From Odiellus spinosus (lineage: Eukaryota > Arthropoda > Arachnida > Opiliones > Phalangiidae), in assembly GCA_963920705.1 (NCBI GenBank), contig OY987228.1, positions 1,550,001-1,614,000 on the forward strand: a stretch of DNA of 64,000 nt, read 5' to 3'. Each line of letters starts with the position of its first letter. The first letter of the stretch is position 1. Shown in pieces: positions 39,813-50,399 of the stretch. The translations under genes and the position numbers were made by a program. A model generated the notes under the pieces. The model had not been told where the DNA came from and did not search any database. It worked only from the letters and a program-made list of their open reading frames with translations.

Positions 39813-42590
39813 TTAGGGTTAACAACAATAATACACCAACGATAAAACACATAATAAAAATAATAAACAAATAGATAAAACCTTATAATAAAAGAGTACT
39901 TAGCAGGGTCGTCATTAGCTGGCGTCCGAAGGATGTCCACGAGGTTTCCGAGGGCACGCGCGCACAAAACACTAGAATGGCCGACCGGGAGTAGAGAAAT
40001 TTATTTTCCAGCACGAAGCTTAAGAATGGCCGACTACGGGCCGCGAAACGCGTTTTTAGATTTTTAATCCGCGGGTTATCAACATTATAACCTCGGTTAC
40101 GAAGAGTTCCTCCGTTTGGTTTATCGAATCGAAAACGGCAAGTCGCCGGGCGAAGTTAGAACATCATCGTCCGTTTTCTAGACGCATATATATATACGTC
40201 ATGTTTTTAACTCTATTTAAATTCGACTGAATGATCTCGATTCATCTTGAAGTACTTAAGATCCAACCTTGTCGTCCGAACATCCAAAAAATTATATCTC
40301 TCTATCTTCTTGTGACCTGGTCCCTCATGGTTTTCTCTCTTTGCACGTGTTCTTCATTTATTGACGTCATATAAGTTTTTATTTTCTTTTTAACCAATCA
40401 TATTTTTCCCATTTGGGATTTTACCATTTCGCGAATTTTTTAACAATGGAATTCAAACTTATTGCGTGTTTGAGTTGGCAACATATTTATCAGTAGGAGG
40501 AGAAGGGTTGATTTACCCATGAAAACCTATGTTAGGAGGGTTAGGGGTGGTCAGCGTGCAGAGCTCTATAGCAACGCTCACCAACCCCTATTCTTAGCTC
40601 TTGGTTTTTCCCACACCTGCAAATATCTAGCGCCAGCACTAAGATACAAGTAAACTGTAACCTTGAGTTTTTGAAAATATAGTTCAGCGAAGGATTAAGG
40701 ATTTCTTTTTATTTAATAATAATTAATTTTGGTTATTCGTATTTAATATAGAATGTATTTGTTTAATTTGGAATATACCCTAAATTCTTCGCTACAGCAT
40801 AGTAAGAGACCGATTCATATCGGATTGTTTTAGTGTACTTAGAGATTTTCACTGACTAGATGCGAGCATCAAATAAAAAAATATCTATTAAATATTCTTT
40901 AGTATAATTAAAAAATAAGGTTTTAATAAGAGTTTAGATCACTTTTTGTGGAAGAACTATTAATTACAATATAATAAATCTTTAGGAAGAGCTAATTTAT
41001 AGATTTTGAAGGTGTTAATTTCAGTATATTTTAATTATCAAAAACCGAGAGCAATTCTAGTTCATTATATTATAAAATATATTTTCTGATAACACATAAA
41101 TGTTCAAAATGCATTTTTTGATATATTGAGGAAAAGTTTCAATTTGTAGTTTATAGTTATCTGGACCCTACCGTACAGTTTCTAAAATAGCCTGTGATAA
41201 GTAAAACCACGCAGTTAAGTTTACTATATCTTCTCAAGTACAAGTTACGTAATAACTTTAGACTGTGAACAAATTTTTGATAAGCCATGCTTTTAGAAAG
41301 AAAGAGAATGTCGTGGCAGGCCATTGTTCAGAATTGTATCTTTGACGAGTTTAGAAGAAATGAAAAAGGGGGAAGAACTTTAAAAGACAGCCCTCAACAA
41401 ACTTATCTATACCCTTTCATAAAAAGTGGGTCAGCATTGGATCATTCAAATCCTTAGTTTTCATTCCTCTCGTCTCAGTGATTAGTATATCGTTTTAAAC
41501 TTAGAAAGCTACACGTTTAATCATGTACTGGATATAAAACACTATGATTCTTAGACCTAAAACTGGCTTGATCATCCCGATTGGAATGGACCTTATACTA
41601 AAAGACAATTTGGACCAATTTGTTCGAATTGAGAGAGGGTATGGGGATACAATTTTGAGGCATATTTTTTTCAAAATTGGTAAATAATTTTTTGGAAATT
41701 TTTGTTGAAAAATGTACATTTCGCAAAAATGACAAATAGTTTTTCGACTCTTGAGCGTCGATGGCCTCCGTTGAGTAACGTGCCATTGAGAGTTTTTGAA
41801 CGCGTTTCGAGACCGTACCGTGGAATATCATCAAGCTTAAACATGCAGTCTGAAAAATCCTGGCCAAAGCTGAAGAAATTTCTTTAGCTAATATGGATTG
41901 TATATCTTTGGAAATTAAATTTTCCGATTACTATTTTTATTAATATTATTTCTTATTAATTTAAAAATTGTCCCATTAAACAAAAGCCCATTAATATTAA
42001 AGATGAAGATCAAAATGTCAAAACTACCCGTCACTGCTACGTCATCATTCCACAATGCTAAACCAAAATACCTGCATCTTGTGGCGATGATCTCGTTGAC
42101 CGTCTGATTAGAAACGTGACGAAGAAGTACAAAAATCAGACTACGTTCAGTGGTCCGCAGCATGAGTATACTAAATTTTAAAAACGTGCGACACCCACCA
42201 AACTTCTCCCATCCATTAGCGCGAGGCCCGCTAAGTTTCCCCCGGCCATTCGCGCGAGGCCCACTAAATATATATTTTATTATTAATTAATGACACTTGT
42301 AAAATATTAGTAATAGTATAAATACCAATTATATAGTTTTGATCATATTTAATAAATTCATTGTTATACGGTACCGTATAACTAAAAATCCAATATATTT
42401 TGGCCCAACTTTGCTAAGTTGGCTTAAATTATTCTAAGTTTGGTAAGAATAAAATTTAGTTGTTTAATATTAATGGAAACTAGCAAAACCCGTGAAAAAT
42501 CATGGGCATTTTGAAGATTTTAATTTATGAAAAGAAAAAAAATATAATAAACCTTTATTCGCAAAAACCTAAAACTAATTTCCGATTACA
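39813..42590. other. No gene recognised
   Basis: AT-rich flank right of the Polinton. Open frames are short and without family features. A GC-richer patch at 39.95-40.2 kb contains ACGGGCCGCGAAACGCG. A pair of about 38-bp direct repeats around CGCGAGGCCC(G/A)CTAA lies at 42.19-42.27 kb. Nothing else stands out. Confidence 0.5.
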
Positions 42591-42593
42591 TAG

Positions 42594-42656
42594 GAATTTT
42601 CCAGAATTTTCTAGACCCTACCAGACTTTTCTGGAACATTCTAGAATATTCTGGAA
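42594..42656. promoter_or_regulatory. Heat-shock-element array
   Basis: From 42629 to 42656 three TTCnnGAA blocks follow each other with 2-bp gaps, that is six perfectly alternating nTTCn/nGAAn units. A second run (GAA-TTC-GAA-TTC-GAc) spans 42594-42616 with the same 5-bp phase. Trimers of such units bind heat-shock factor; eleven units in 63 bp is a strong site. A TATA-like TTTATAAAATA lies about 90 bp downstream (42749), and a Copia retrotransposon follows on the plus strand. Confidence 0.8.
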
Positions 42657-42699
42657 AATGTTTTGGACTTATGCACTTACGCGCATTGGTAATTAATAG

Positions 42700-43124
42700 T
42701 GTTTGATGACATTAAATTTAAGAAACGCTGCATTTCATATTTACAATCTTTATAAAATATTAAACCTCATGTTCCGGAGCAATAACGGTTCATTCCTCTG
42801 AAACTCAATAGGTCGAACCTACGTCGAACCTTGGAATAAGGTTTAAATATGATTTTTGGTATAAATTATTGAAAAGCTGGCTCATAAAACCTCTACAAAA
42901 AAAGACTATGAAATGTGGTTACTTAAATAATTCGCTTGGTGGAAAATAAAAGTCTATAAGCGAAATTCTTCAGATCTCTCACAACTCACCTTTGGTATAG
43001 TCAAGATGTTTAGGTTAAGGCTTAGCATATGTTAATTTATACTTATCAATATGTTATAGTTTCTTACTAAATAAATGTTAAATTATTAGTTAACTTTTTT
43101 ATATTATTCCACTAAATTTCAACA
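42700..43124 (+). repeat. Probable 5' LTR of the plus-strand Copia fossil
   Basis: The right end, TTTCAACA, lies two bases before the primer-binding site and is firm. The left end TGTTTGATGACA is the best TG-starting inverted partner, but without a second LTR it is a guess; a start further left, which would place the heat-shock elements inside U3, is equally possible. Confidence 0.45.
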
Positions 43125-43126
43125 AA

Positions 43127-43138
43127 TGGTAGCAGAGC
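43127..43138 (+). other. Primer-binding site, initiator Met tRNA
   Basis: TGGTAGCAGAGC is complementary to the 3' end of animal initiator tRNA-Met with one mismatch at the last base. It is the same primer as in the Copia fossil at 7.66 kb. Confidence 0.8.
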
Positions 43139-43401
43139 GTGGTTGGTTTATTTTGCAAGTACAACAACTATAACAACGTCAACGTTATATGGAGACAAGG
43201 CTTCAGAGAGAACTGAGAGATACAGACCTATTGAAAATTTGACATAAGGGAATTTGATAATTATCCAAGATGGCGGACGGTGGAAGTTCGTTGGCGTTTG
43301 TGAGTCATATGAATAAACTTACATAGGATAATTATGTACATGAAGACGTTCATGATATTATTATAGAAGAAACTACAGCAGTTGGTATATGGAAAGTTCT
43401 T

Positions 43402-44221
43402 CGGAACCGGACAATTGGGTGCCGACATTTGGGCGCCACCACTTGGGCGCCGGACATTTGGACGCCGAGCCATTTGGGCGCTGGGACATTTAGGCGCCGG
43501 GACATTTGAGCCACATTTTAAGTTTCTGTTACGAAAAAAAAAAAACAAAAAAAAACAATAAATTAGACCAAACATTCTTAATTAACGTTTGAATTGTCTG
43601 TTTTTAAGCAGGATATTTCAATTAAATTAAACCGGTTCAAACCGCCTTTATTGTAACCTTTTAGGTAAGGTTAGGTTAGATAATTACACAAACTAACCCG
43701 TTCATCCAACTAGATAATATCTTCGGCTAGCCCGTTCGTCTTGTAATATTTTAGGTTAGCTTGGCGTAAAGCGCATTAGGCGGCACTCAGCGGAGCCTGA
43801 CCATGAGTAGGGAGGGCGCCGTTCAGCGCTCGGGTAAGGATACTATACGATCGGGTGCCCAAATGTCGTTCACGTTTTTCAGACTATTGCGCCCAAGTGT
43901 CTCTACGCCCAAATGTCTTGGCGCCCCAATGTCTCGGCGCCCAAATGTCTCGGCGCCCAAATGTCTCGGCGCCCAAATGTCTCGGCGCCCAATTGTCCCG
44001 GCGCCCAAGTGGCGGCGCCCAAATGTCGCGGATCGAGGTTAGGTTAGGTTGGAAATAAATTCATTAGTTCATAAATGTCGCGGCGTCCGAATGTCGCGGC
44101 GCCCGAATGTCGCGGCGCCCGAATGTCACGGCGCCCAAATGTCCTTACAAACTTGGCGCCCAAAATGGCCAGCGCCTAATTTGCCGGCGCCTAATAGCCG
44201 GCGCCTGAATGTCGCGCGCCG
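43402..44221. mobile_element. FB-like foldback element with 9-bp target duplication
   Basis: The nonamer AAAGTTCTT occurs at 43393-43401 and again at 44222-44230, exactly flanking 820 bp that interrupt the Copia gag. The two arms (about 43402-43510 and 43905-44221) are inverted and made of a short tandem unit of about 16 bp, CGGCGCCCAAATGTCT. Arms of short subrepeats and a 9-bp target duplication are the features of Drosophila FB elements and of foldback MULEs. No transposase is inside. Open frames over the arms only translate the subrepeat. Confidence 0.8.
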
Positions 44222-44230
44222 AAAGTTCTT

Positions 44231-45076
44231 AGTTCAGCTTTCGAACCAATATCCCGTGCACGCATTTCAACGTTAAGAAGAGAGTTTTATTCAACGGATT
44301 TTCAACCTGGGGAACATATACAAGCATTCTTTGACCGTATATCACGAATCAAGAAAAAATTAGAAGCGGGTGAGCCAGTACCTGCAAAGGATATTTCATA
44401 TCAATTAATCGGATCGCTGCCAGAATCGTATCAGATTGTGGCCCCTCAGATTTATTTGGCGAGTGATGACGACTTCAAGCCCGAGAATATTAAAAAGCAG
44501 TTACTTGCTGAGTATGGGCGTCTGGAGCAACAGAGAGAGAAAATGGAACAAAATGCAATTCAAGTTAAAAAGTCAACACAAGTGAACAATTATAGAAATA
44601 AACCAGTATCCGTTAAGAAATTTATTAATAAAGAATATAAACCAAAATATCAACCACATTCGAGCGATAAGACAATGACTGGACAAATACAAGGACGATG
44701 TTTTAAGTGTCAAAAATGGGGACACAGGGCAGCTGATTGTCGAAGTAATCCGCAGGCTCAAACGAAAGGAACTAGTAAAGAACAACCGAAGAAACCAAAG
44801 GAAGCCTTCTTTGCTTCAGCACTTTGTACGTCAGCTTTAACAACAATATCTAACGAGTGGCTTTTAGATTCAGCAGCAACACACCACTTTTGTATAAATC
44901 TTGAAGCCTTTGATACTTATACACCAATGGAAACGGAAGCGATCGTCGGAGAAGGCAAGTCAAAAATTGAGGGTTTTGGAAACGTAATATTAGAAATAAA
45001 TGGAACAGAATGCTTATTAAGGGGAGTGATGCACACACAGGACTATTACGAAATCTCATTTCTGCAAGATTATTAG
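44231..45076 (+). pseudogene. Copia Gag C-terminal part, zinc knuckle and protease
   Basis: After the foldback insertion the Gag resumes (REFYSTDFQPGEHIQAFFDRI, then LIGSLPESYQIV), followed in the frame at 44438-45076 by a Lys/Gln-rich linker, the zinc knuckle CFKCQKWGHRAADC and the protease motif WLLDSAATHHFC. This is the classic Copia order. The protease would process the polyprotein. Confidence 0.88.
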
Positions 45077-45387
45077 ATAACGCTGGTTATAAGTGTGTCA
45101 TTCATCGATCCTGTTTTACAGTTTACAACCCACAAAGCGAATTAATTTTTGAGGCTAAATTAAATCCAGAACATTTTTATGCAATTCAACCTAGTATTTT
45201 GGGAACCTCTCCAACGAACCTGGCATATAAAACAGTTGTAAGTTCGAATATTATCGACGTAGTTACAACGAAGATAGATGATCTTGAACTATGGCACTGT
45301 CGCTTGGGGCATATATGCGGAACTGATATGAATTTTATGGCTTTTAATAGCACGCTCAAGGATTACAAATACGAACTGGCGAATTAG
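45010..45387 (+). pseudogene. Copia GAG-pre-integrase domain
   Basis: It reads LRNLISARLLDNAGY, typical of the end of the protease region, then LELWHCRLGHICG with the His pair of the HHCC domain. The cysteine pair (CVSCKLGQA) follows near 45400. The fossil is broken. Confidence 0.8.
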
Positions 45388-45633
45388 AAACCTGTGTATC
45401 ATGTAAATTAGGCCAAGCCATAAGAGCGTCATATAAGCCTCTGGAAATGATAATAAGTCAAGAAATCTAGGAATTAATACATTCCGATAGTCTCTTTAGG
45501 GGGAGCCAAATATTATATTACGTTTATTGACGATTGGAGCAGATATACAAAGGTGTAGACGATGGTGTCAAAGAATGAAGCCTTTGCTTGTTTCTAACGT
45601 TACAAAGCCGAAGTTGAGACACAAACGGGAAAA

Positions 45634-46422
45634 ATGATAAAAGCAATAAGGACTGATAATGGGCTCGAGTACTGCGCCGGCTATTTCACAACATTCTGTC
45701 GTAATGCCGGAATTCGTCTTGAGCGAACCAACGTTTACTCATCAGCCATGAATGGAGTGGCAGAACGTATAAATAGAACTTTACTCAATACCGTTAGAAC
45801 TATTATGGAGGAAATGAAATTACCTAATTACTTATGGGCAGAGTTATTCCTAACTTCAGTATATCTGAAGAACATTTCACGACACACCAAGTTAGAGAAC
45901 AAGGTACCACTTGAATACTGGCGAAACAAGAAGCCAAGCGCAAAATATTTAATGAGGATTGGCTATTTGGCCTTTGTATATATACCTCAACAACAGCGGC
46001 GAAATAAACTCCGATGCCGGGCCAAGACAGGCGTATTAATTGGCTACGCAGTAAATACCAAGGGCTACAGGATCTGGTTTCCTCGCGATCGCAAGGTTAT
46101 AGAAACCAAACATGTGTCATTTATTGAAAAGAAATTGGGAGTAGAATATGTCCATCAACCGAATAAAGAACCAGTCGAGTCATTCTTTTGGCATATAACC
46201 GAAGAAGATGTAGAACAGGATAAATCAACTGCTAAAGAAGTTGAACGGAGTCAATCAACAGATAAAGAAGTTGAACAGAGACAATTAACTAAACAAAATG
46301 AAGTGGAAGTCGAAATTATTGATGCACAGGAACCCATAGTTAAACAAAATGAAGAAAAGGCGGAAAACGGTAGCCTAGAATCCACCAATCATCTTCGAGA
46401 AAATATACACAAAACACCATAG
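45634..46422 (+). pseudogene. Copia integrase
   Basis: The frame begins inside the catalytic core at IKAIRTDNGLEYCAGYF (second catalytic Asp) and continues NVYSSAMNGVAERINRTLLNTVRTIM (catalytic Glu), LPNYLWAELFLTSVYLKN and the Copia C-terminal region with GVLIGYAVNTKGYRIWF. After residue 170 it is a Glu/Gln/Lys-rich linker toward reverse transcriptase, with a short internal repeat (STxKEVExxQ). The first Asp region lies upstream at about 45.5 kb. Reverse transcriptase starts near 46.70 kb (WIKAMEDEVKTLN). Confidence 0.9.
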
Positions 46423-46784
46423 CTGCTAACTATGGATACACTACCACTTGGCTGGAGAAGAGAGGTCATGATACGTAAAAAGGGCAAGTCAAAGGGCCTT
46501 GCGGATATATACTACTACGACCCTATCCAGATGCTGAAGGATATTGTATAGAGCGCAATATTTGATATAACCGTCATGCCTTTGATTTTTCCAAAAGGCA
46601 AATACAGCAACAACCTTAATATCCGGTATCACAGAAGATATCACTGAGGTATATGAAGCTCATTGCACGGAGATTATTATTCCGAAGAATTATAAGTAGG
46701 CGTTGGCTTCAATCGAGAGAAAAGAGTGGATAAAGGCTATGGAAGATGAAGTTAAAACGTTAAATGATAGAGAAGTTATTGTTG

Positions 46785-47058
46785 TGTAGAGGTGTAAAAG
46801 CGAATAAAATAAGAACCTAAGTTAAACCAATAACTCGTTAATTTATTAATGTAAAGTAAACGTATTGATCGAACTAAACGCGATGCCAGCCAGATGAGAA
46901 GTGGGGTAACATCGTAAGAAAAAAAAGTGCCACAGGTCAACTAGCAGACGACTAATAAAAAACCAAAGCAGGGTTGCCAGACCACAGATATAAAGCAAGG
47001 AGTATAAAGTACAGGATGTCAAAACATGATACAAAATATACATATATATATTCTTACA
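46785..47058 (-). repeat. 3' LTR of a third Copia element (minus strand)
   Basis: On the minus strand it begins TGTAAGAATATATATATG and ends ACACCTCTACA (TG...CA, 274 bp), directly preceded by the polypurine tract AAAAAGGGGGAG at 47059-47070 and, before that, a pol-end-like frame (KDMLHLTNKN). It contains a TATATCTGTGG / TATA-like promoter region. It cuts off the reverse transcriptase of the plus-strand Copia fossil; the rest of its own element is displaced by the TatD-bearing repeat. Confidence 0.75.
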
Positions 47059-47119
47059 CTCCCCCTTTTTGACATTTTCCAATTTTTAACAATTCTTGTT
47101 AGTTAAATGTAACATATCT

Positions 47120-47496
47120 TGTAGCTGCCCGGCTTTCTATAGGCTAAAATTATAAATAAAAGTGGCACCGTTTAACCTGAATAACATAACTTATTTATTT
47201 AATTACTCCTGAGTTAAAATATACAATAAAATAAGTTTTATAAAATAATTAACAGGAGATCCTTCGTTCGTAGCCTCCGACCAAACCCCCCCCAAATACT
47301 GTCGGTCTTCTTTATTATCCTTCCTGATTAGCGTCTGATCACATGATTTAAGCAGTTGCCTGTAGCGCCCTCTAACCCAAGTCTTCTCCAGAGTGAGATG
47401 CAGGGGTAAAGCTCATTTAATGTTTAGCCATGACGAAATCTCGGTTAAAGAAAACCTAGGGACTTTCCATTTATAGGTAAGTAGCACCCCGTTACA
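47120..47496 (-). repeat. LTR-like terminal repeat of the TatD-bearing element (copy 2)
   Basis: On the minus strand it starts TGTAACGGGGTGCTACTTAC and ends GGCAGCTACA. It aligns end to end with 8921-9279. It is 18 bp longer, mostly in the central AT-rich part. Confidence 0.65.
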
Positions 47497-47843
47497 ATAC
47501 CCCGGCCCGTAAAAAAGGAAAGACCCTAGGGAAAAAGATACAAAAAGTAAAACACAGACCAGAAAGAAAGCACTTTAATGATTCCAAAGAACATCACAGG
47601 CGGTGGAGAAAACACACAAAATAAAAAAAAGGCCAAAAAAACGAAAAGACCCTAAATGAAGGCCACCCGACAAAACACCAAAAAAGAAAAAAAAAAACTG
47701 AACCAGAAAAAAAAATCCCCAAAATCCCAAAAAAATGAAGCGCAATAATAAAAAAAAAACCAAACAGGTAATACTGTAACCCGAGAGAAAAATAAAAACA
47801 AACCACCCAATCATTCCTGAAACATGTGCGTTTAACAAAAAGT

Positions 47844-49144
47844 TTAAATTCGAAGAACGCGATAAGTATTCTCCCGAACCACTCTAGCGAATTCCGGAAA
47901 AGGCATACCCCTGATCCCCGACATTATCTGTAAGGTTTTATAAATAATCCCTGACGTCGCAACCTGCCTAGACCCACTTAAAACCGGGGAATTAAACTCA
48001 ACCAATATCCTGGAAAGGGGAATCTCTACCAGGGAATCCCGTGGACCCGTTAAACTAAAAACACCCACCAAGGAGGAAAACGAAAAATACACATTCGAAA
48101 ATGTTCCAAAAATTCACGCGTAAATACGAGACTACCCGTATAAGTCAATAATATCACAGGATAGTCTGATGGGAGTTCCCGGCGTAGAATCGCTATGCAA
48201 TCGGAGTACGCGTCCCTGCATTTGACAAAAATAGGTTGGCCGAAACTCCTAGCGAGGCATACTTGAGCGCAAAAAGCCTGCAGTTGGACTTCCTTCGGGC
48301 ACGAGACCAACGCCTTCACATAATCAAGTCCAAACGCACCAACCCCGCGAACATTCCGGTAGGCCAAGGCCTGGCGAACCTGATCTTCTAGATGACTTTA
48401 GATGAACGCACGCACAAACATGGGGGGAATTCCTACCATAACAAAGATACCCTCCATTTTTACATGTTTTAACAAACAAACCTTGGAGAGTTCTTCCGGA
48501 ACCACACCAAGGTGAGTAATGCCCGCTTCAAACTTTCCAGGGAATAACGCGCTAATGTTAAAGACGAACTCATATAAACTAGTATTAACGTGGTGTTTGG
48601 AGAGAGACGACCGGAGTGAAAAAAATACATCCACATAAGGTATAAAAGGGTTATCCTGGTCTGGCAACGCCGAAGCGCCACTTGAATGGCCCTCTAATAA
48701 GGAAGAGTAATCTACCAATGCAACCTCGGGCTCGAGATTATCAGTTGCAGACGTGACATCTGGGTCGGTAGGACTACTGGCCGAAGCAACCTCCGACACA
48801 ACAACGGCAACGCTGGAAACAATGTCCGATTCAATATTATGAAGTTCGGAAGCAGCCTCCGAAAGAGAACGGCCTGAAGCAGCCCCCGGCTCTTGACTAA
48901 TATTACGCGATAAAATTACTGTGTCTTGACTAGTAAGTCCTGGAATTTCCGTACTTGTAGCTGACGAGACTGCCGGTGGCACCATATATGAAGCTAATAG
49001 TGGGTGACACCCATGCCTACGGACATACCTCGCATAATCTTCTGCTGTGTGGTGCATTAACCACTGGCGAGCTGCTTCCGCCGAAACAGGTTCCGGAGGG
49101 AGTGGAACTACGCAATCGTGATTTATGATTATCCTTTGACTCAC
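47844..49144 (-). pseudogene. TatD-like nuclease protein of a mobile element (copy 2)
   Basis: The N-terminal 140 residues (MSQRIIINHDCVVPLPPEPV...) are acidic and Ser/Ala/Glu-rich. From about 48660 comes a TatD-like barrel: NPFIPYVDVFF at strand 1, VMVGIPPMFV at the place of the VGIHPH block, LDYVKALVSCPKEVQLQAFCAQVCLARSFGQPIFVKCRDAYSDCIAIL (described here as residues around 48.1-48.3 kb), LLTYTGSLVFTREFL, YFSFSSLVGVFSLTGPRDSLVEIPLSRILVEFNSPVL and IRGMPFPEFARVVREN. The resemblance is closest in style to the TATDN2-like proteins common in invertebrate repeats. It is a fossil. Confidence 0.6.
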
Positions 49145-49252
49145 CGGAACACGAGAGAGCCGATTAGCTAATTTATCCTTTGGTAATCATTGCATCTAAT
49201 AAAAAATAAAAACCAAAAGAAGCACCCGTAGTAATATCTACTCTTGCTCTAA

Positions 49253-49551
49253 TTAAGACGAACTGTTTCTAAAGGAGGGTAGGCTAAAGGTGATGGAATT
49301 AACACGAGACAAAATTGTAGCCTGAAGCGAATATTGTGATAAAAAGAATTCAATATCCTTATATGATCTTAATTTCCCCACCACTGGGCCCGGGGTATAA
49401 TAATAAACATCACAAATCCGGGATGTCTGAGTACGACGGAAAACTATTTCCCTATGCCAACCAAAAGAGAACGGTAACATTAACGGATCTGTGGGTTCAA
49501 CCTTGTCTGTTACCTGACTTATTCTGGCAACATTATCAACTACACTGTAAA
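49253..49551 (-). pseudogene. Methyl-CpG-binding (MBD/TAM)-like domain
   Basis: From the Met at 49480 the frame reads PFSFGWHREIVFRRTQT, ICDVYYYTPGP, then GKLRSYKDIEFFLSQY. GW.RE.V.R....G..DVYY.TP.GK.LRS...I..YL is the MBD/TAM signature, including the Tyr-Tyr-x-x-Pro and Lys-Leu-Arg-Ser landmarks. The open frame continues upstream of the Met to a splice-acceptor-like sequence near 49552. The domain reads methylated CpG or plain DNA in host proteins. Here it precedes the TatD-like gene on the same strand. Confidence 0.65.
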
Positions 49552-49560
49552 AAATAAAGG

Positions 49561-49900
49561 TATTTTGATGGTACTAAAAAATACCTCAAGGTTTTTTTTG
49601 GTACTTTGTAAGGTATTTTCTCGATTTTCCCTAAGTGATTGTTTCAAAAAATCCCTTAAAAGGTATTGTTGAAAATTGTGGTATTTTTAGATACCATTTA
49701 TGGTATTTGTGATATGCGTTGTATTTTAAGCTACTTTTTTGGGTACTCAAAAACACCTCTAAGTTTTTTAAGTATCTTTAAAGGTATTTTCTACATTTCA
49801 TTTCATGATGGTTGCATAAAATAACTTTAATGATATTGGTGGAAATTATATATATTCTTGGTGGTATTTTAAGTTACGACCAAGTTTATTGGTGACACTG
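49561..49900. repeat. AT-rich imperfect ~180-bp duplication
   Basis: Two diverged halves share GGTACT...AAAAACACCT, TTTTTTAAGTATCTTTAAAGG-like stretches, AAGGTATTTTCT and ATTTTAAG. The word GGTATTTT recurs about eight times. No gene. The last bases, TTTATTGGTGACACTG at 49886, reappear with two changes at 60241. Confidence 0.5.
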
Positions 49901-49904
49901 TTTT

Positions 49905-49940
49905 TATATATTTTCCAAAAAACGGATAAAGACGACCTAG
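49905..49940 (+). repeat. Left copy of a perfect 36-bp inverted repeat
   Basis: The 36 bases starting TATATATTTTCC and ending GACGACCTAG are repeated exactly, inverted, at 60297-60332, 10.4 kb away, bracketing the three inverted transposon dimers. Confidence 0.95.
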
Positions 49941-50399
49941 GACTAATGATAAATACAGGGTGTTTCAGAAAGGTCTGGAAAAAATGAAGGGGGTTCTTCG
50001 TGGGGTCAGACTGAGTGAAAAAGGTTTATGAACCTTTAGTCTCACGCGCTGCGTTGCGTAGTTATGAGCCCTTGAAAATAGTCCTCAAAAATACGAAAAA
50101 CGACCGAAAGGTGTAGGTAAGATTGTGCCTTTGACCATTATTGTTCTTCTATTTAATTGTGCATAAGCTAATTATCGAGAGATAAGTGAAACAAGGTGTT
50201 TATTAACTAAAAAAAGCGTTTCAACATGTTTAGGAGTGGGCAATCATTAACTTTGGTCAGAAGAACTTGAAATCAAAGTGTGGTTTCGGGTGTTGAAAAG
50301 GGAATTTTACAAGACACCATTATTAATTACCATATTTATCAATTGTTAAATAATCGGAATCAGAAGTATTTACAAAAATTTTTCGAAATGCATTCCGTC

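Larger units (their letters stand above)
42700..46784 (+). mobile_element. Ty1/Copia retrotransposon fossil, plus strand
   Basis: Order: probable 5' LTR, initiator-Met tRNA primer-binding site (43127), Gag (from 43270), zinc knuckle and protease (to 45076), GAG-pre-integrase (45010-45387), integrase (45634-46422) and the first part of reverse transcriptase (about 46.68-46.78 kb). A foldback element is inserted in gag, and the 3' part is cut off by the LTR of another Copia element at 46785. It is broken in several places. Confidence 0.88.
47120..49560 (-). mobile_element. LTR-type element with MBD-like and TatD-like domains, copy 2
   Basis: On the minus strand the order is MBD-like frame (49253-49551), acidic/Ser-rich frame leading into a TatD-like domain (48398-49144, then 47844-48367), T-rich 3' untranslated region (47500-47840), purine-rich tract, and LTR-like repeat (47120-47496). 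It is inserted next to the pol end of a minus-strand Copia element. A splice-acceptor-like TTTTTTACAG at 49552-49560 marks its left (5') edge. No reverse transcriptase is seen. It is a fossil with a few breaks. Copy 1 at 7.99-9.28 kb matches the 3' half. Confidence 0.6.

Noticed and set aside
21170-39820. A 6-bp target-site duplication of the Polinton
   Set aside because: The bases outside the two terminal repeats (CGAGC... and TTAGGG...) do not match under any end placement I tried.
39808-39824. Telomere-like TTAGGG next to the Polinton right end
   Set aside because: A single copy only; no array, so no telomeric meaning.
41598-41867. 89-codon minus-strand frame as a host exon
   Set aside because: No splice context, family motif or codon bias supports it, and a plus-strand frame overlaps it.
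43803-44276. Open frames rich in RRPNVSAPKCLGAQMS
   Set aside because: They translate the GGCGCC subrepeats of the foldback element in three frames, so are not proteins.
47575-47838. Phe/Leu/Gly-rich open frames resembling membrane proteins
   Set aside because: They lie in the T-rich 3' untranslated region of the TatD-type element; the homologous stretch 8587-8814 behaves the same way. Low complexity explains them.
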